Shown here: positions 48,201 to 61,500 of the stretch, in pieces
Layout: each line of letters begins with the position of its first letter
How positions within the stretch are numbered: position 1 is the stretch's first letter
Source of the DNA: Yamagishiella unicocca
Lineage: Eukaryota > Chlorophyta > Chlorophyceae > Chlamydomonadales > Volvocaceae
Direction: 5' to 3'
NCBI GenBank assembly: GCA_003116995.1
Contig: BDSL01000097.1
Coordinates: forward strand, 186,001 to 250,000
DNA length: 64,000 bases
Notes under the pieces: model-generated
The model's input: only the letters and a program-made list of their open reading frames with translations
What the model was told of the DNA's origin: nothing
The model's database searches: none
Translations under genes and position numbers: made by a program

Positions 48201-50659
48201 ACCCCCCGGCCCTCTCATCCTACAACCCACACCACGCCCCCAAGACGCGCTCAGCGGCAAATTGACTCACTTGAGCGGCGATCCAAATTTCAGTTCCAGG
48301 CGAGACAGCTGCGCCACGTCCACTGACTCCCCTCCGGGCTTGACCAGCCCCCCTGGAGCCAGCATCGGTAGCACCAGCTCCAGTATCTTGGCGGGCTCAA
48401 GATTTAGCAGTGACAGCGGGTCGGTGCGGGCCTTGGGAGAGGGGGTCCACAGACGCACGGCGAAGGGACGGAAGGACGCGTGGGAAGGTTACGGATGGGG
48501 TGGTTACGGTACTGGTTCTGGTAACAAGGGGGACGCATGGGGGAGGTGGCGGGTTGCGGCGGTGCTTCAGCCGCGGGCAGGGAGGACGCGCCGCATGGGG
48601 GAATGAGGTGGGGAGCTGGGGTGTAGGGGAGATGAGGTGGTGGGGAGTTGGGTTGGGGCATGGTGATAAAGGAGCAAGGTTTTGGCGCGGGCGGCCCCTA
48701 CCAGGTCGATGATTGCCTGCAGGTTGGGCAGCTCGGGCGAATCCACCAGGTTGGCTGCCACCGCGCGCGCCGCGGTCATATTGCTGCCGGTGAAGGGCAG
48801 CCACTGGGTGGTGGAGCCGCCTGCACGCACGGAGAACCGCGGCGTCTGCGGGAGGGGAAAGGAAGGGGAGGGAGGCGGGAAGGGAGCGGAGGGGAGGGGA
48901 GGAGAAGGGAGCGGAGGGGAGGGGAGGAGAAGGGAGGGGAGGAAGGCGGTAAGGGGGTTTCAGGATACGGGAGGGATGTCACACAAGCTTGGCATCTATC
49001 AGTCGGCTCGTTGCAACCTCCCTTAAGACCGGTGCTGCGAGGACCATGGGAGTTACCAGGCGGTGTGTGGCCGGCAGGACTGGAAGCCCTAGTCCTCCCC
49101 TCCCCCCGCGGATGTCGGCTGCGATCGTGCCCACCTGCATGACGGGCGGCCAGCTGCTGGGCTGGGGGATGGGGCAGAAGATTGCCTGGCGGGGGCTGGA
49201 GAATTGCAAGCGGCAGTTGGAGTCGTTGTACGACCGACACGTGGCATTGCGCACGCGCTCGCAGTAGCCGATGTCCAGCGAGGAGCACTTCTCGGTGCGG
49301 TCGAAGCGCGGGGTGAGCTGCGCGTGGGTTGTTCCGGGAAAGTGGCAAAGATCAAGGTCCCTCCCCCCGAGAGTCATCTGCGGAGTCGATGAGCAGGGTT
49401 CCGCTCAGGCGTCGCCACCACCTGGTACCCACCGGTCGCAACCCACCCTGCAGCCGGCCGGCAGCCCTGCCCTGGAGCCGGCCGGCAGCCCCGCCCTGGA
49501 GCCGGCCGGCAGCCCCACCCTCGCTCCACCAACAGAAACCTGCTCCTCCCTCACTCCTTCCCCCCGCCTCCCCCCTCCGCAAGTACCCCGCCCGCCCGCC
49601 GCCGGCGCCCCACCGTCTCGCCCGCTGCTATCCTGTCCAGCTCCGCGTCGGTCCACGGCCGCTGCGTCCGCATCGGAATGCAGCACTGGGTGCATTGGCA
49701 GCCGCACTTCGGAGCGGAGGAGGGCGCGAGGGAAGCCCGTGGGCACGACGTAGGAGGAAGCGAGGAAGAGGGCGGTAGGGGAGGTTCAGCCAGGATAGGA
49801 TAGGATAGGCCAGACTTCCAAGTTATGCCATTCTATTCAGGTATGTGGGACCAGCATGGTGGGACCAGAATGGTGGGCCCCGCATGGTGGGACCAGCACA
49901 GTGGGACCAGCATGGTGGGACCCGCATGGTGGGATGCGGCACTGCGGGCGCAGCTGCATGGTAGGGTGGGCAGCTGCCGGGCAATCCGCAGCACTCCAAT
50001 GTGGTCGGCGCGTTCCCCCCCGTAACCCCCCGCGTAACCAGGCAGCAGACAGTGCACCCGACCGCACACGCAAGCGCCGTTTGACCGTCGTACATCGGCC
50101 CCACGTAGCCGTTGCCGCCGTACTTACGTTATTGTCGCGCTGCGCCAGAATCAGGTTGTTTGCCAGGAGCTGCGTGGTTCAAAAGGGGGGGGGCCGGTGG
50201 GTGGGTCAGTAGTCTTGGAGAGGGGGAGTCTTCGAGTGTGCTGGCCGGGCTCCAAGTCGGCGAGCGGGAAGGCGGGGCCCCAACCCACATGGGGCCTCAC
50301 CCACATGGACGCCCCTACCTGGAGCATCGCCAACAGGACGCAGAAGAAGATAGGCGCTGCCACAAGGCACACGTTCGTTGCCGTGTTGCGGCGTTGGTAC
50401 ACTGCACTCTTGGCCAGGAGCGCCCGAGCCTGGGCAGGCGCGCTGGCGCCCTGAACGGCGTGCGGCGAAGGCAGCGTGGGTTGGGTGGGGAGCGTGGGCG
50501 TGGTATCAGCAACGCGGATGCAGCAGACGCGGTATGGACGGTTAACTTGGGCGTCTTTGCCATCCCTACGGGGTCAACTATCATATTCCACAACATGACA
50601 ATCGCCACACATAGCGAATAGAAGAGAAATGCAGGAGCCCGCGCTGACCCTCTCACCAT
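39213..50659 (-). CDS. ABCA: Half-size ABC transporter, subfamily A (23 exons, 1,312 residues)
   Basis: Exons (high to low): 50659-50657, 50450-50319, 50169-50128, 49706-49614, 49317-49135, 48803-48702, 48431-48271, 47725-47613, 47232-47120, 46656-46534, 46193-46114, 45932-45823, 45425-45308, 45033-44893, 44441-44365, 44111-43892, 43655-43490, 43003-42944, 42556-41497, 41088-40961, 40700-40628, 40315-40158 and 39695-39213. They total 3,939 bases with phase kept throughout. Layout: first membrane helix near 26-44; an extracellular domain with a cysteine cluster (CGCQCTQCC); membrane helices 2-6 between about 485 and 655, introduced by [19 protein letters not shown]; a 260-residue low-complexity linker; one ATPase domain. 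This has Walker A GPNGAGKTTT split by an intron, Q-loop GVCPQ, signature [10 protein letters not shown], Walker [14 protein letters not shown] and switch LTTHS. Sequence and half size match plant ABCA (ATH) proteins, which move lipids and must dimerise. The ATG-only coding first exon fits, with an in-frame TAA just upstream. Confidence 0.93.
40040..40158. repeat. Tandem duplication of an ABCA exon end plus its splice donor
   Basis: On the minus strand the end of the exon at 40315-40158 (GTGGTGTACCTG|GTGAGG) and about 70 bases of following intron are repeated immediately downstream (AAAGTGGTGTACCTG|GTGAGA), each followed by CGGAGACAGCTAGTTACAGA or close variants. The second copy offers a second usable donor near 40082. 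Confidence 0.9.
40716..40802. repeat. 27-bp tandem repeat in an ABCA intron
   Basis: GGAGTCCAGGGAGGTTTAGC and variants occur three times, between the exons at 40700 and 40961. Confidence 0.85.
44635..44732. repeat. 22-bp tandem repeat in an ABCA intron
   Basis: GCTAACGCAGCAATATATGT plus CT is repeated about four and a half times. It is AT-rich compared with its surroundings. Confidence 0.9.
48842..48948. repeat. GGGGA-rich tract in an ABCA intron
   Basis: Purine-only run of GAGGGGAGGAGAAGGGAGCG type units; on the transcribed strand it reads as a CCCCT-rich pyrimidine tract. Confidence 0.85.
49440..49512. repeat. 24-bp tandem repeat in an ABCA intron
   Basis: GCCGGCCGGCAGCCCTGCCC followed by TGGA occurs about three times between the exons at 49317 and 49614. 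Confidence 0.8.
49848..49938. repeat. 13-14 bp minisatellite in an ABCA intron
   Basis: GGTGGGACCAGCAT and variants are repeated about seven times between the exons at 49706 and 50128. Confidence 0.9.
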
Positions 50660-52509
50660 TTGTTACGCCGAGGTGCACGGAAGGCAGCTGCCAGCACGTG
50701 GAGGAGTTATCGCCCAGAGCCAGAATTCTACCAGGTTTGTTTAAAATGGGTCCGCTGGGGTAGCCGGTCCCATGGCACACGCCCACGACGACCGAGGCCG
50801 CGACGGCCACCCACTTATGAATGACCAAAACCTGCCTAGGTTTTTAAGTGATAAACTTGATCGGCTCCTTAGCTTCTTATAATGGAAATTTCGTGAGAGC
50901 CTCAGCGTAAAACGAGGAACATTTTCAACTGACCAGACGTTTGGCGTAATACTGTATTGTGTGAGGGAACTCAGAGCGTCTTGTGTCTGAAGTTAAGCGG
51001 GTACAAGTTGTGGCTGCGACACATATTTGCCGCATGGGTACAGTACCGGTATATGCCTACCCGACGAACATGGAATACCGGAATGGTCAGGTGTCCAATG
51101 TCCAACCAAGCCTTGAACAACAAACACATAATCCGTATTTTGTTTTACTTGTGGAACATCCAAAAACAACGGGACAGGGACATGACCCAGGGGTCAAGAC
51201 GCATACATGTTTGGCGACATCAGGAGACGCCGATGTTCTCCTTGCACCCCCTGCGGCACTGGAACATCTCCTGTGTCATGAATTACATTGTTTTTGTAAA
51301 CGACTGGCTATTTGCCTCCTGAACGTTCAGCGATGCTAACTGAGGAGCCCTACTGTACGCATACTCTTACGTATGCGAACGTGTGGAGCAAGCAAGCACC
51401 TACGCATTCCACACGCTACAATCGCCGTCATCGCTACTGGATTGGTTCCTCCTCCATGAACGCTGAATAATGTGCAGTTGCGGCAGCCCCGCTCGCCCGT
51501 GTGGCTCACGTGCTCCGCTTGTACACGTTCCCCATCCAGCTTTCTTGTCTGTCACACCCGGACAATGACGTGCAACTGCAAGCTCACTGATCCGCCCGCT
51601 GCATCTCAGTGCGTGCCTCCGCACGAACACCGAGCGATGACTGCCTTGTCGTGGCCCGCACGGAAAGTCGCTTAGCCAGCCATCACTGAACGAAGCAGCC
51701 ATACATCGAGGTGCCATGGATATTCGTGCGGTCCTACACCGTGTGCTCCGCCCTGGATGTCTGATGTGCGCGTGACGAGACACACACCCGGTGCAGTTCG
51801 GTTTCTGTCTCTCTTCGTCTCCTTCAGTGTCAGGCGATGTGCCCGTTGGTTCTGCCTTTTGGTCACTGAACCCCCTGTAACAGTTACTACTACACATTCA
51901 TTGAGCCCGTTATGTTCGATTATGTTGGATGTTTCAAGAGGGAAAAAGCTTCTATGTATGTACGGCACGCTTGCATGCCTCTGACGGAATTATGGGGCTG
52001 ATGGGGCCCATATGGGACACTGTGACATGGGGCTGGCCACTGTGGCATTTCCGCCCCGTCCCGCCCCGCCCCGCCGCCCGCCCACCCTTTGCTGTCGGCA
52101 GCTCGCTGCTGTCCGTCACCCCGGCGCCGCACCGTCCAGTCTCGAAAGGGTCTCACGCATCCGGAAGTGTACACCAGATCAGACGCAGGCATAAACAAAA
52201 GCGAAAAACACCACAACGGCGTGACGTAGTTCTCTCGATTTCACGATAGGTAGGGCCGCACTTGCAACGTTTGCAAGCGTCCTACGTACGTCGACGTACG
52301 GCAGGCTCGCAGGCCCGTGCAGGCCAGCCCTTGTTTTAAACCAAAGCTATAGCTCCAGGTTTTCGGCAACCCCATCAGACGTTTGCCCGACTCTGCTAGG
52401 CTACGACCAAGAGGGGGGGGCCAGTGCAGACCGTGCCGGTCAGCAGGGCAGCAGTCAGCCAGTCTGTAGTACGCATGGCCGCCGATGATGGAGCATGGAC
52501 GGAGATGAC
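50660..52509. promoter_or_regulatory. Upstream region between divergent ABCA and NCX genes
   Basis: These 1.85 kb hold the promoters and 5' UTRs of both transporters and one plus-oriented copy of the dispersed repeat. Short open frames near 50960-51340 show no codon bias and no splice context. Confidence 0.5.
51800..51893 (+). mobile_element. Dispersed short repeat, opposite orientation copy
   Basis: TCAGTGTCAGGCGATGTGCC..GGTTCTGCCTTTTGGTCACTG, ending CTGTAACAGTTACTACTACA. It is the reverse complement of the head of copies A and B. Confidence 0.55.
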
Positions 52510-55500
52510 ATGAACAGAAAAATATACGATGTTCTTCTTGCATCGATTCTCATCGGTCATGGCCGTCATGCCGCTGCGGGAAGATGGGGAGTCGACAAGT
52601 AAGCCTCGACAAGCGACTGAGGTCATGGGCTCATTCTTTACGGTTTTCTATGGCCCAGATACCTACTGTATTGCACCTGTAGGAAATGAGTTTCTGAGAA
52701 CCGTGGAAAAGGATGGCGTGCGTAAAACGCTTTTGTCGCACGAGCGTACTTTCAGCGCAGTACAATACCCATCGGACGCCGTTTTGTTTGCAGCACGCCA
52801 TTGTCTTGCGTAATCGTTAGACGATCTATGACTGCAGGCCCCCACAGCCGTGTCCATGGCGTTAGAACATCTCCACGGTTTAGAGCGTTTGCTGCCCATT
52901 TGTAGTACTGACTTCTCAAATGAAAGACCATGTATAGAATATCCAGGACGTGGTAGTGCATTTATTTATACCTCCGCGCCAATCTGCCTTTCTGACATAT
53001 CCCTGCCAGGCATTAACGCGCTTCCACGCTGGCTGCTGGCCAGTGAGTACAGTTATCTACAATAGCCCTGCTGATAGTGTGCAACCCTGCTTGGGCGGCG
53101 AATTGCAGCTTATGAATGGCGACTGCGCTACGCTGCGAACAATAATAACCTGAGACCCCCCACCCTTGCAGTTGTTTACCTTATACTTATTTCCTATCTG
53201 TTCCTTGGAGTTGCTCTTGCAAGCGACCTATTCGTGGATGGGATTGTGGTATGTTTTACCGCATCAGGTCGCACAGGCATAATGCTGGACCTGCTAGTAA
53301 CCGCAACGCAATTGCCCACATACTCGATTATCGTAAATGTCGAATAATTAAAACCGCAACCCAAGACAATTGATGCAGCGTCACATTTCCCTTTATCCGT
53401 CCGGACTCCTGCCCGCTAACAAAATAACTCGCTGCCGTATTTTAACATAATACATGACAAGTTTCTGCGCAATCATGCAATCGAATGGGGGACAAAGGGG
53501 TTCCATTCCCGCAAGGTGTAACGCATGTGACCCAGGGGTCGTCGCGTAACGACTTTGGATCGATTGCGCACTTAGTTATTCCTGCCCCGCGCCCCAAATG
53601 CTCGCAGGTAAAATGCTGGGTTGCATCAATGAACATCTGTATATTGTACTTTGCTTTCGTTACGTCTTTGCTTTACAGGATGCCTATGCCTGCTGATTTC
53701 ATCCCCGCAACGTATACATGGCCGGACGCGGTATCTTACGCCCGCTTGCGCATCGTCACCTTTATTAAATATGACACGTATCATGTCGTCGCGTCCTTCC
53801 TGCTCCATCCCAGGAAATTACACAGACCAAGCGCATTGTGCGACGCAAAAACGAGAGTGGCGAATGGGTGGAGGTAAGTACTAACACCAAAACGACGCGC
53901 TTACGGTTCGTGCGTAATACGTAACACATATGTTTCGAGTGCTTGGCTTCGTAATGCGATATCTGTACTGACCGGTAGCGCTCTACCAGCCCCTCGCTGA
54001 AGCCACAAATAATCCTTATACTTCCTTATTTGCCGCGCAGGTTGAGGAGCCCGTCTGGAACTGGGTCGTCGCCAACGTGCGTACATGTTGAAAGGAGGGA
54101 ACGCACATGCAGTCACGGGGATGCTCATCTTTAGTGTGTACACGGCGAGTGCTGGTAATAAAAACTGTGATACGGCAGTAAGGTCTTTCTGAAAATGTGG
54201 CGATGATTTGTGCACACTTGCACACGCCCTTCCTTATTGCCAGCTGCCATGTACCTGCTGCCAAAGCCTTACCAAACTTTCAAGCCGTACGTACTGAACC
54301 GCGGACGCTTTCCTTAAACTGTTCATCACTGAACCGGCATAACTTGGAACCGCAGATCACACTTATGGCTCTGGGCACGTCTGCCCCCGAGATCCTGCTA
54401 GCGACCATCGAGGCGCTGTTGACGCTGGGACAGCCGGCCGGACAGCTGGGCCCTGCATGTATCGTGGGGAGCGCCGCTTACAACTTTTTGGTCATAACGA
54501 CTGTCTGCACGATTGTCCTACCTACCGGGGAGTTCAAACGTGTTTCGGAGCTGCGCGTCTACATCACAACCGGTGGGTGTTATGTCCGGGGTGCATGCCT
54601 AAGGGGGTACCCACGCACGAAACGGCTGATGGGTGGGAAGCATAACGATAACCAAGTAAGGCAGGCGTTTGGAAGAAGAAGTAATTTTGACCTTCGCATG
54701 AGGCCGATAGGAGTGTAGGAGCGTTTCCATGAGTCCAGGTGGATTTGACAGGAAATAAACCCGTTGGGCCAAGTGGATGGCGGGCCAGAGAGCGAGCTAC
54801 CGAGCAATTAGATGCATGGCCTGGATGGGTTAGCCGGCAGCACGGGAGTTGAACGGTTGGTCGGTTAGTTTGGTTGGTTGGTTAGTTGGTTGGTTAGTTG
54901 GTTAGTTGGCGGGTTTGCCATCCTGCTGCTTATGTGCCTGCTGCCTCACGCACATGACGTCGGATTGACAAACTGATTTGCGTGTACACACATGTCGTCC
55001 CGTGCATTCTTGGATCTCACGGGTTATAACCTGCCAGCTTTGCCATTCGACGCCAAGCGGGTGCCCGCCACGCACTGTCCCGCCTGCTGCCTGTTTGCCT
55101 GGAACCCACGCAACGCCTGCACGCACCACTACTCCTGCTTTATCTGCAGCCATCTGGTCCATCTTCGCATACATCTGGATGCTGGTGGTGTATAGCTGGT
55201 GGACGCCCAACAGGGTACGTGGGTGGGTGGCCGGGCGCTCGTTTGGTACTAGTAGTAACTGTTACAGTGGGCCCCGGACCAGAAGGTAGAGCCACCGGGC
55301 GCATCGCCTGGCCCTACTGAAAGAGACGCAGCAGGAAGAAGAACGAACTGGCCGATCGAGATATGGCAAACCGCCAAAAACTCCGACCAAGGTACCAGAG
55401 AACAAACAGTGGCATCAACCACCTAGGGGGAAGTAGCCTAAATGGCCCCCCTATAAGCAGTACACCGACCGTATTTCAAGCAGCCCCTCGATCAGAGTAA

Positions 55501-58500
55501 TTAGTAGCTAGAGCGCCTCAACAAGTCGAACAGAAGCCTCCCACCTGAGACCCAGGTGCACCAGGGCCACTAATTTATCACTCGCCTTTGTTTTTGGCTT
55601 AACAATGCAGTAGTAAGATATACCAATGATACATACATACATACCAATGATGAGCACGCACATATCCACCTCCCTAGCTAGCCTGCTGCTTGGACCGGCC
55701 GGCACCTGGGATTTAGTTTGTAGTTATTATTTAGTGTGTAGTTATTATGTGGTGTGTAGTTATTATTTAGTGTGTAGTTATTATTATTCCACCCTTTTTC
55801 GCTTCCCGGTCCTGTCAGGAAACGTCCCGACCGACAGATGCACACACTTCCAAGCATTATTGTTCGTTGGCAGTATCGATCGGGATACGGCAGCGGCCAG
55901 GCCGGTTTACTATTTCGCGTGCGTGTCCCTCTCGACAAGCGCACGCAAGCACATCAGACGTGGACACACGCAACATAGCATCTAACATCCGCCCGAGCGC
56001 GTGACATTCCCAGCCAGTTAAGCTGCCATCTAGTCCGTTTCCGTGTACGGATGCAGTATTCATGCGTGCATTCGCGTTCCCCTCGCCGGAAAGTGCGCTA
56101 CGCGCAGCAAGGACTGCTGTTCACTTTCCGATGTGGAATTTCGCGGCTTCGCGGTAAATGACCACGTGCGCCTGCCCCGTGCCTGCACATACATCCCCAG
56201 GTCACACTGGCGGAGGCCTTTCTGACACTCCTCTTCTTCGTGCTCCTGGTGCTCTCGGCTTGGATCGTTGACAAACAGCCATGGAAAGCACCCGGCAAGG
56301 TGAAGCTGCTGGATGCCGGCGTGTGTTGCGTGCTTGTACCTACCTGGCTAGGTTGACAGATAGATAGCCCAGGGGCTGGAACCAAGCCACCTGTATTATT
56401 AGCTCCATCTGCCTTCATTTTTTTGTCTTTGGGGCTATTTTTAGTCGTCTATGGTACGGCTGGCTAGGGCAGGGCCGACATGCACCTTGTCATTGTCTGC
56501 TGCATTTGCTCGGCCGCGGAGTACCGTAACCACGCGCCCCCCCTCAGCGATAACATATGACACTTAGAACACGAATGAAATGAGTTACGGCGCTCCGTGC
56601 TGTCGTCTATCTGTTGTGTCAGCAGATAGCCGGCGATCGCGTGAACACCGCCCTGCCGCACGCAAGCATGCTATGCAACCACCCACGCCCTTACTGGCAC
56701 GTACATGGGGCACGCGTGCAGGTACACGGCCAGCTGGCGGGGGAGGGTGGAGACCCAGAGGAGGGGGAGCGGGACTCGGTGGAGGGGGCGTCGCAGCAGG
56801 AGCAGCAGAAGGTGCGCAGCGCAAGGGTGACCTAGGGAGGGTGACCTAGGGAGGGTGACCTAGGGAGGGTGACCTAGGGAGGGTGACCTAGGGAGGGTGA
56901 CCTAGGGAGGGTGACCTAGGGAGGGTGACCTAGGGAGGGTGACCTAGGGAGGGTGACCTAGGGAGGGTGACCTAGGGAGGGTGACCTAGGGAGGGTGACC
57001 TAGGGAGGGTGACCTAGGGAGGGTGACCTAGGGAGGGTGACCTAGGGAGGGTGACAGCGGTAGGCCCGCTGCCGGGGCTTCGAAGGCGGTAGGCAGAGCA
57101 GGGTGCGTGTAGCCGGGCGCGTCCTTACCTGCCTGACTCGAAAGCCAGCAGCGTGCGCCGCCAGGCCGCTTCCTTAGCTCTTATGATGGCGCTAAGGACC
57201 ACTGCGCCGCCGCTGAGCGCAGACCGAATGTAAAAACGTTAACTGTAGCACTCAGGAGCTGTACGTGCCCCTTACGCGGCGCCTTACGCCTTGGGACTTC
57301 GTTCCTCTCGCACCTCCCTGCTCGTGCACATATCCACAGGAGGCGCACGGCCGCAATCTCGCCTACTACCGCCTTGTAATGGCGGCGCGCACTGGTATCG
57401 TGGCGCGGCACGGTCCCGGCCCCGTCTCTCACCAAGCCGAACCCGGTCGATCCCAGGACGGTGGGGAAGGGGCAGCGGCCGAGGGCGGCGCCGGCATGGC
57501 GCTGGTCCTGCGGCGCCAGGCTGCCGCCAGCCAAATTCGCGACTTGGACGCAAAGATGCAGGCGCTGAGGCAGCCGCACCTCGCTAGGGTGGCGTTCAGG
57601 TAGGGTTCGGGTTTTTAGGGTTTTAGGATTAAATGTCCCCGTCATGTATGGTGTGAGAGCCAATAATAACTCCACGAGGGTGTCGTGATCGGATGCCGTA
57701 CCGTGTCGTACCAAGGCGATGTAAGCGCGCTCGCTCGGTGGGCGGTACGGGGTGCGGTGCCGGCGAACAGGCTGGTGGAGCAAGCGCACCTGGCCGTGCG
57801 GTGGGTGTGTTTCTTTCCTTAGACGACCTGCTGCCGTACCCATTGCTACGCGCGCGTTGCACTTCGCACGCACAGCACGCACCCCCTCCCCCTCACACCT
57901 ACCTGGTGTCTCCCCGCACCCGCTGCTGCGCCCAGGTCCTCGGCCTACAGCTGCCTGGAGTCAGCGGGCGCCGCCCGGGTCACGGTGGTACGCGCCGGGG
58001 GCGACCTCTCGGTACCTGTGCAGGTACATTACGAGACGCAAGACGGTGAGCAATGCGGGCGCGTTTGGCGCGTGGTGGATAGTGATGTGGGAACGGGGCG
58101 TTTACTTGCATAGGTGGTTGCCGCGGCGGCTGCTGGTGGTGAGGTGCCGACGGTGCCTGGCGGGGGCGCGCCCAACTGCAAGCAGCACAACCCCCTTCAA
58201 TGCGGTGCCTCCAGATGACCTTTCCAGACGCGCACTGGTGAACGTTATCTACGTGCACCCAGCCCTCGCATGCCCTTCGCGGCACGCCCCTGGCTGTCAA
58301 ATTTTTCACACTGAAATACACGTCCCTTCCCGCCGCCGTGCGCGCTGCTTTGGCCGATGCCGCCGTGGCTCCGTGGCTTCAGGCGATGCCCTTGCGGCTC
58401 TGGATTACAAGGTGTGTGGCTGCAACGAGCAATGCTGGATGCAGGCACGTGGCGACTGCTGAATTTTTCGCCTGCCGCCGCCTTGCCGCTTTCCATTCGC

Positions 58501-61500
58501 TGCCGTGCTGCCCCCCAGGCCTCGAGTGGGACCATAAACTTTGTGCCTGGAGAAGAGGCACGGACCCTGGAGATTAAGGTGCGTGTGCCTGTGTGCGGCT
58601 CACATCGTCGCCGTACCTGGCCTCCAGGGCGGTCCTTCTTATCGCCGGTGGCAACTACCGGTAGCAACGCCACGTGTAGTAGTAACTGTTACAGACCATA
58701 ACACGTGTATCTGATTCGCTCGTCATGGTTATAGGTTATTGCTGCGAGGGCTTTCGTTTCTGCGTTGACCCGCTTTGTGCGGTGATGATACGTAGAAACC
58801 AAAACGGCGCGGGGACGACCGTACTGCGGAAAGAGGGCGTGACTAGCGCAGCCGGCTCTCCCACCGTGTTTGCCTACTGTAGCTAGACTCCGAATGCGGG
58901 GCATCAAGGCAGAAACTCCTCAGCAGCACATCGCTCATGTATCAGGTATATTGCAATCCAGGACCTGTCTACACCGCGCGCCCCGCCCGCCTCACCCCTC
59001 CTACCCATCGATGGACCCTCCACCTATCGGCATTCGTCCGAACGCAGATCTTCGACGATGACGCCACCGAGCCCGACGTATCGTTCTGGGTGGTGCTGAG
59101 GGCCTCCTCCTCCTCCCGCTGCCCCTGCATCGTCACACAAGAGCGAGTGCGCGTCACGATTGTTGGTGCGCAAGTGTCTAATAACCACCTTATTACCTGT
59201 CCGTGCCTAACGGGCCTTCCGCCTGCTGGCGTACCGCCGCAAGCTGCCATACATGCTTACGCCAGGTTACGCCCAGCCTCTCTTGCCGCCGACATACGGT
59301 GCCTTCCTTAGGCAACGCGCGTCGTCGGAACTGCTTAGTGCTTACACCCTGCAGATGGCATGCTCAAGCACGGTTATACATAATAATTTGCCTTCTTTAA
59401 GGGTTATGCCTGCCACCCGTGAAGTAAGCCGCGACTGCGGTTACGCGCTGGGCGGTGAACGCCGGTCGACGCCACGGACCAAAGCCGCGAAGCGAGTCGT
59501 GCTGCCCTGTCCGCGTGAGCACATCACCTGTCCTACCTAAAATATCCTTTTTCAAATTAATTGTCAAAGTTAGCCCTGAATGATCCTGCTTCCCCTGCTG
59601 TCCTCGGGCATAACTGTATGTAACGGGTCGGGCTGAGCACAGATGATGACGACGCCGGCGTTCTGTGCTTCGAGCTGCCGGCTGTTGAGGCCTTGTTCCG
59701 ACCGTGGCAGCCCTGGGCGGAGGTGGTGGTGGTGCGGCGCGGGGGCCAGGACGGGCAGGTGCAGGTGAGAAAGATCGCGGAGCGGTTACGCCCCCGGCGG
59801 CATGCCGTGGCGGCATGGGGCGGATGCCGGTTAGTTTGTTCTCTCTTGGACGATGGCGCATGGGCCTTGCTTGCATCCCTACCTGCCAGCACCGTAGTAC
59901 GGAGATGCTCTCGAGCGTGAGCCAAGTGTACGCGGCGCTTCGCCTCCCTCGAGCGCCCACCTCCTGCTGCGCTCGCGTCACCCCCTGCCCCGACAACACG
60001 CACGCAGGTGGGCTTCGCGACGGAGGACGACACCGCTGTGGCGGAACTGGATTATGTGCCGTATAGCGGAACGCTCACGTTCGAGCCGGGTACGGCAGGG
60101 GGAAGGGGGGGCCGGGGTTGGGTTATGCGGATGTGATTTGGATGGGGCCGCCGCTGCTGGATGTGTGGGCTCGCCTCACTTGCTTCCGGCCGCTTGGCTC
60201 ATCACATGAAGTAGGCGACACGCCCGGACACGAGCCTATTACAAGCACCGACCAGCTGCCGCATCCGCATCTCACCTCGCTTCGCCTACCTGTTCGCCCA
60301 CCGACTGCTGCCGGTCCTGCGCTGCCGCCTTGACTCGTCTAAGGTGCTCCGAGTCTATCTACCGGTATCCTTCCCACCACGCGCGCGACTCCTCTGTCCC
60401 TCAGGCGAGAAGACGCAGACGATCCGAGTGGAGCTTCTGCCCACCTGCCAGTACTCCCAGCTGCTCACCGGCACTGGTAGCACGGGCGCTGCGCCGGCGG
60501 CGCAGCCCCAGCCCTCCACCGCCGCAGCTGTGCAGGCCCTGCTGGGTTCCATCATCTCGACGCCTCGTTCCTTCCGCGTCCGACTGCATGAGCCCTCAGG
60601 CGGGGCGGTGCTGGGGGCCCGGTCCACAACCTCAGTAACCCTCAGCACAGCCGACACCGAGCACCGAGAGGTGCGCTCGACGTGTGCTAACGTGAGGGCA
60701 AGCTTCCTGTCGTTACTGACAGGCTGGGCAAACACAAGTGCGCTTCGTTGCGGAACCTGGTGGATTCAACCAACCAGCGCGCGAGGGCCCTGCTGCGCCC
60801 GCCGCCTTAACCACCTCGCGCTGACACCAGGCAAGCGGCTCCTCTCAGCCTCATCTTCCTCCCGCCCGCGCAGGAGGCGGCGGTTGCTCGCCTGCGGCGG
60901 CTCAATTCCGGAAAGAGCAACGGCAGCGCGCGAGAAGCCGGCGGCAAGCCGCGGGGTGCCAAGGACAGCGCCAACAGCAGCGCGCGCCTGCCCCTCTCCT
61001 CACCGGGAGGAAGCGGTCGCAGCGGCGGCAGCCGCGGCAGCAGCGATGAGAAGTTTGACTTGTGGGCGGAGTACAGGAGGCAGATTATCGGCGCCTTCAG
61101 TTTACCGGAACCCGAGGAAGGTGACGGCCCGCCTGGGGCCTGGGACTGTGTACTGCATATGGCAAGCATGTTCTGGAAGGTGCGTATTGACCTATTGAGG
61201 TGTGAAAGTGGTGAGGAAAAGTGGTCCTAATGGCGCAACTTACAAGGGGCTGGTTTGAAGGCAGGACAATAGGCTACCCGCCATGGGACTGTGGGGGACG
61301 TGGGTTGCTGGGTTGATGAGCCAGTAGGCGGAGATTCCTGAGATAAACGGCGACAACAAGGTTGCGGCGACAGGTATCGCCTGCACCCAGCGCAGCATAC
61401 AGCGTGCCTTTTTGCTGAGTTGCTGATAAAAAAAGCGCTGCTGGTACAGTTCATCGAGCTGAACGTCCTGAATATAACGTTATGACTGTGGTGTAGCCCT

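Noticed and set aside
50957..51339. Two overlapping frames of about 120 codons
   Set aside because: No codon bias, no splice context and no recognisable motif, in the intergenic region between ABCA and NCX.
56825..57051. Regular repeats resembling a CRISPR array
   Set aside because: The units are contiguous with no unique spacers, lie in an intron of a eukaryotic gene, and have no cas-like neighbours. The same applies to the other minisatellites.
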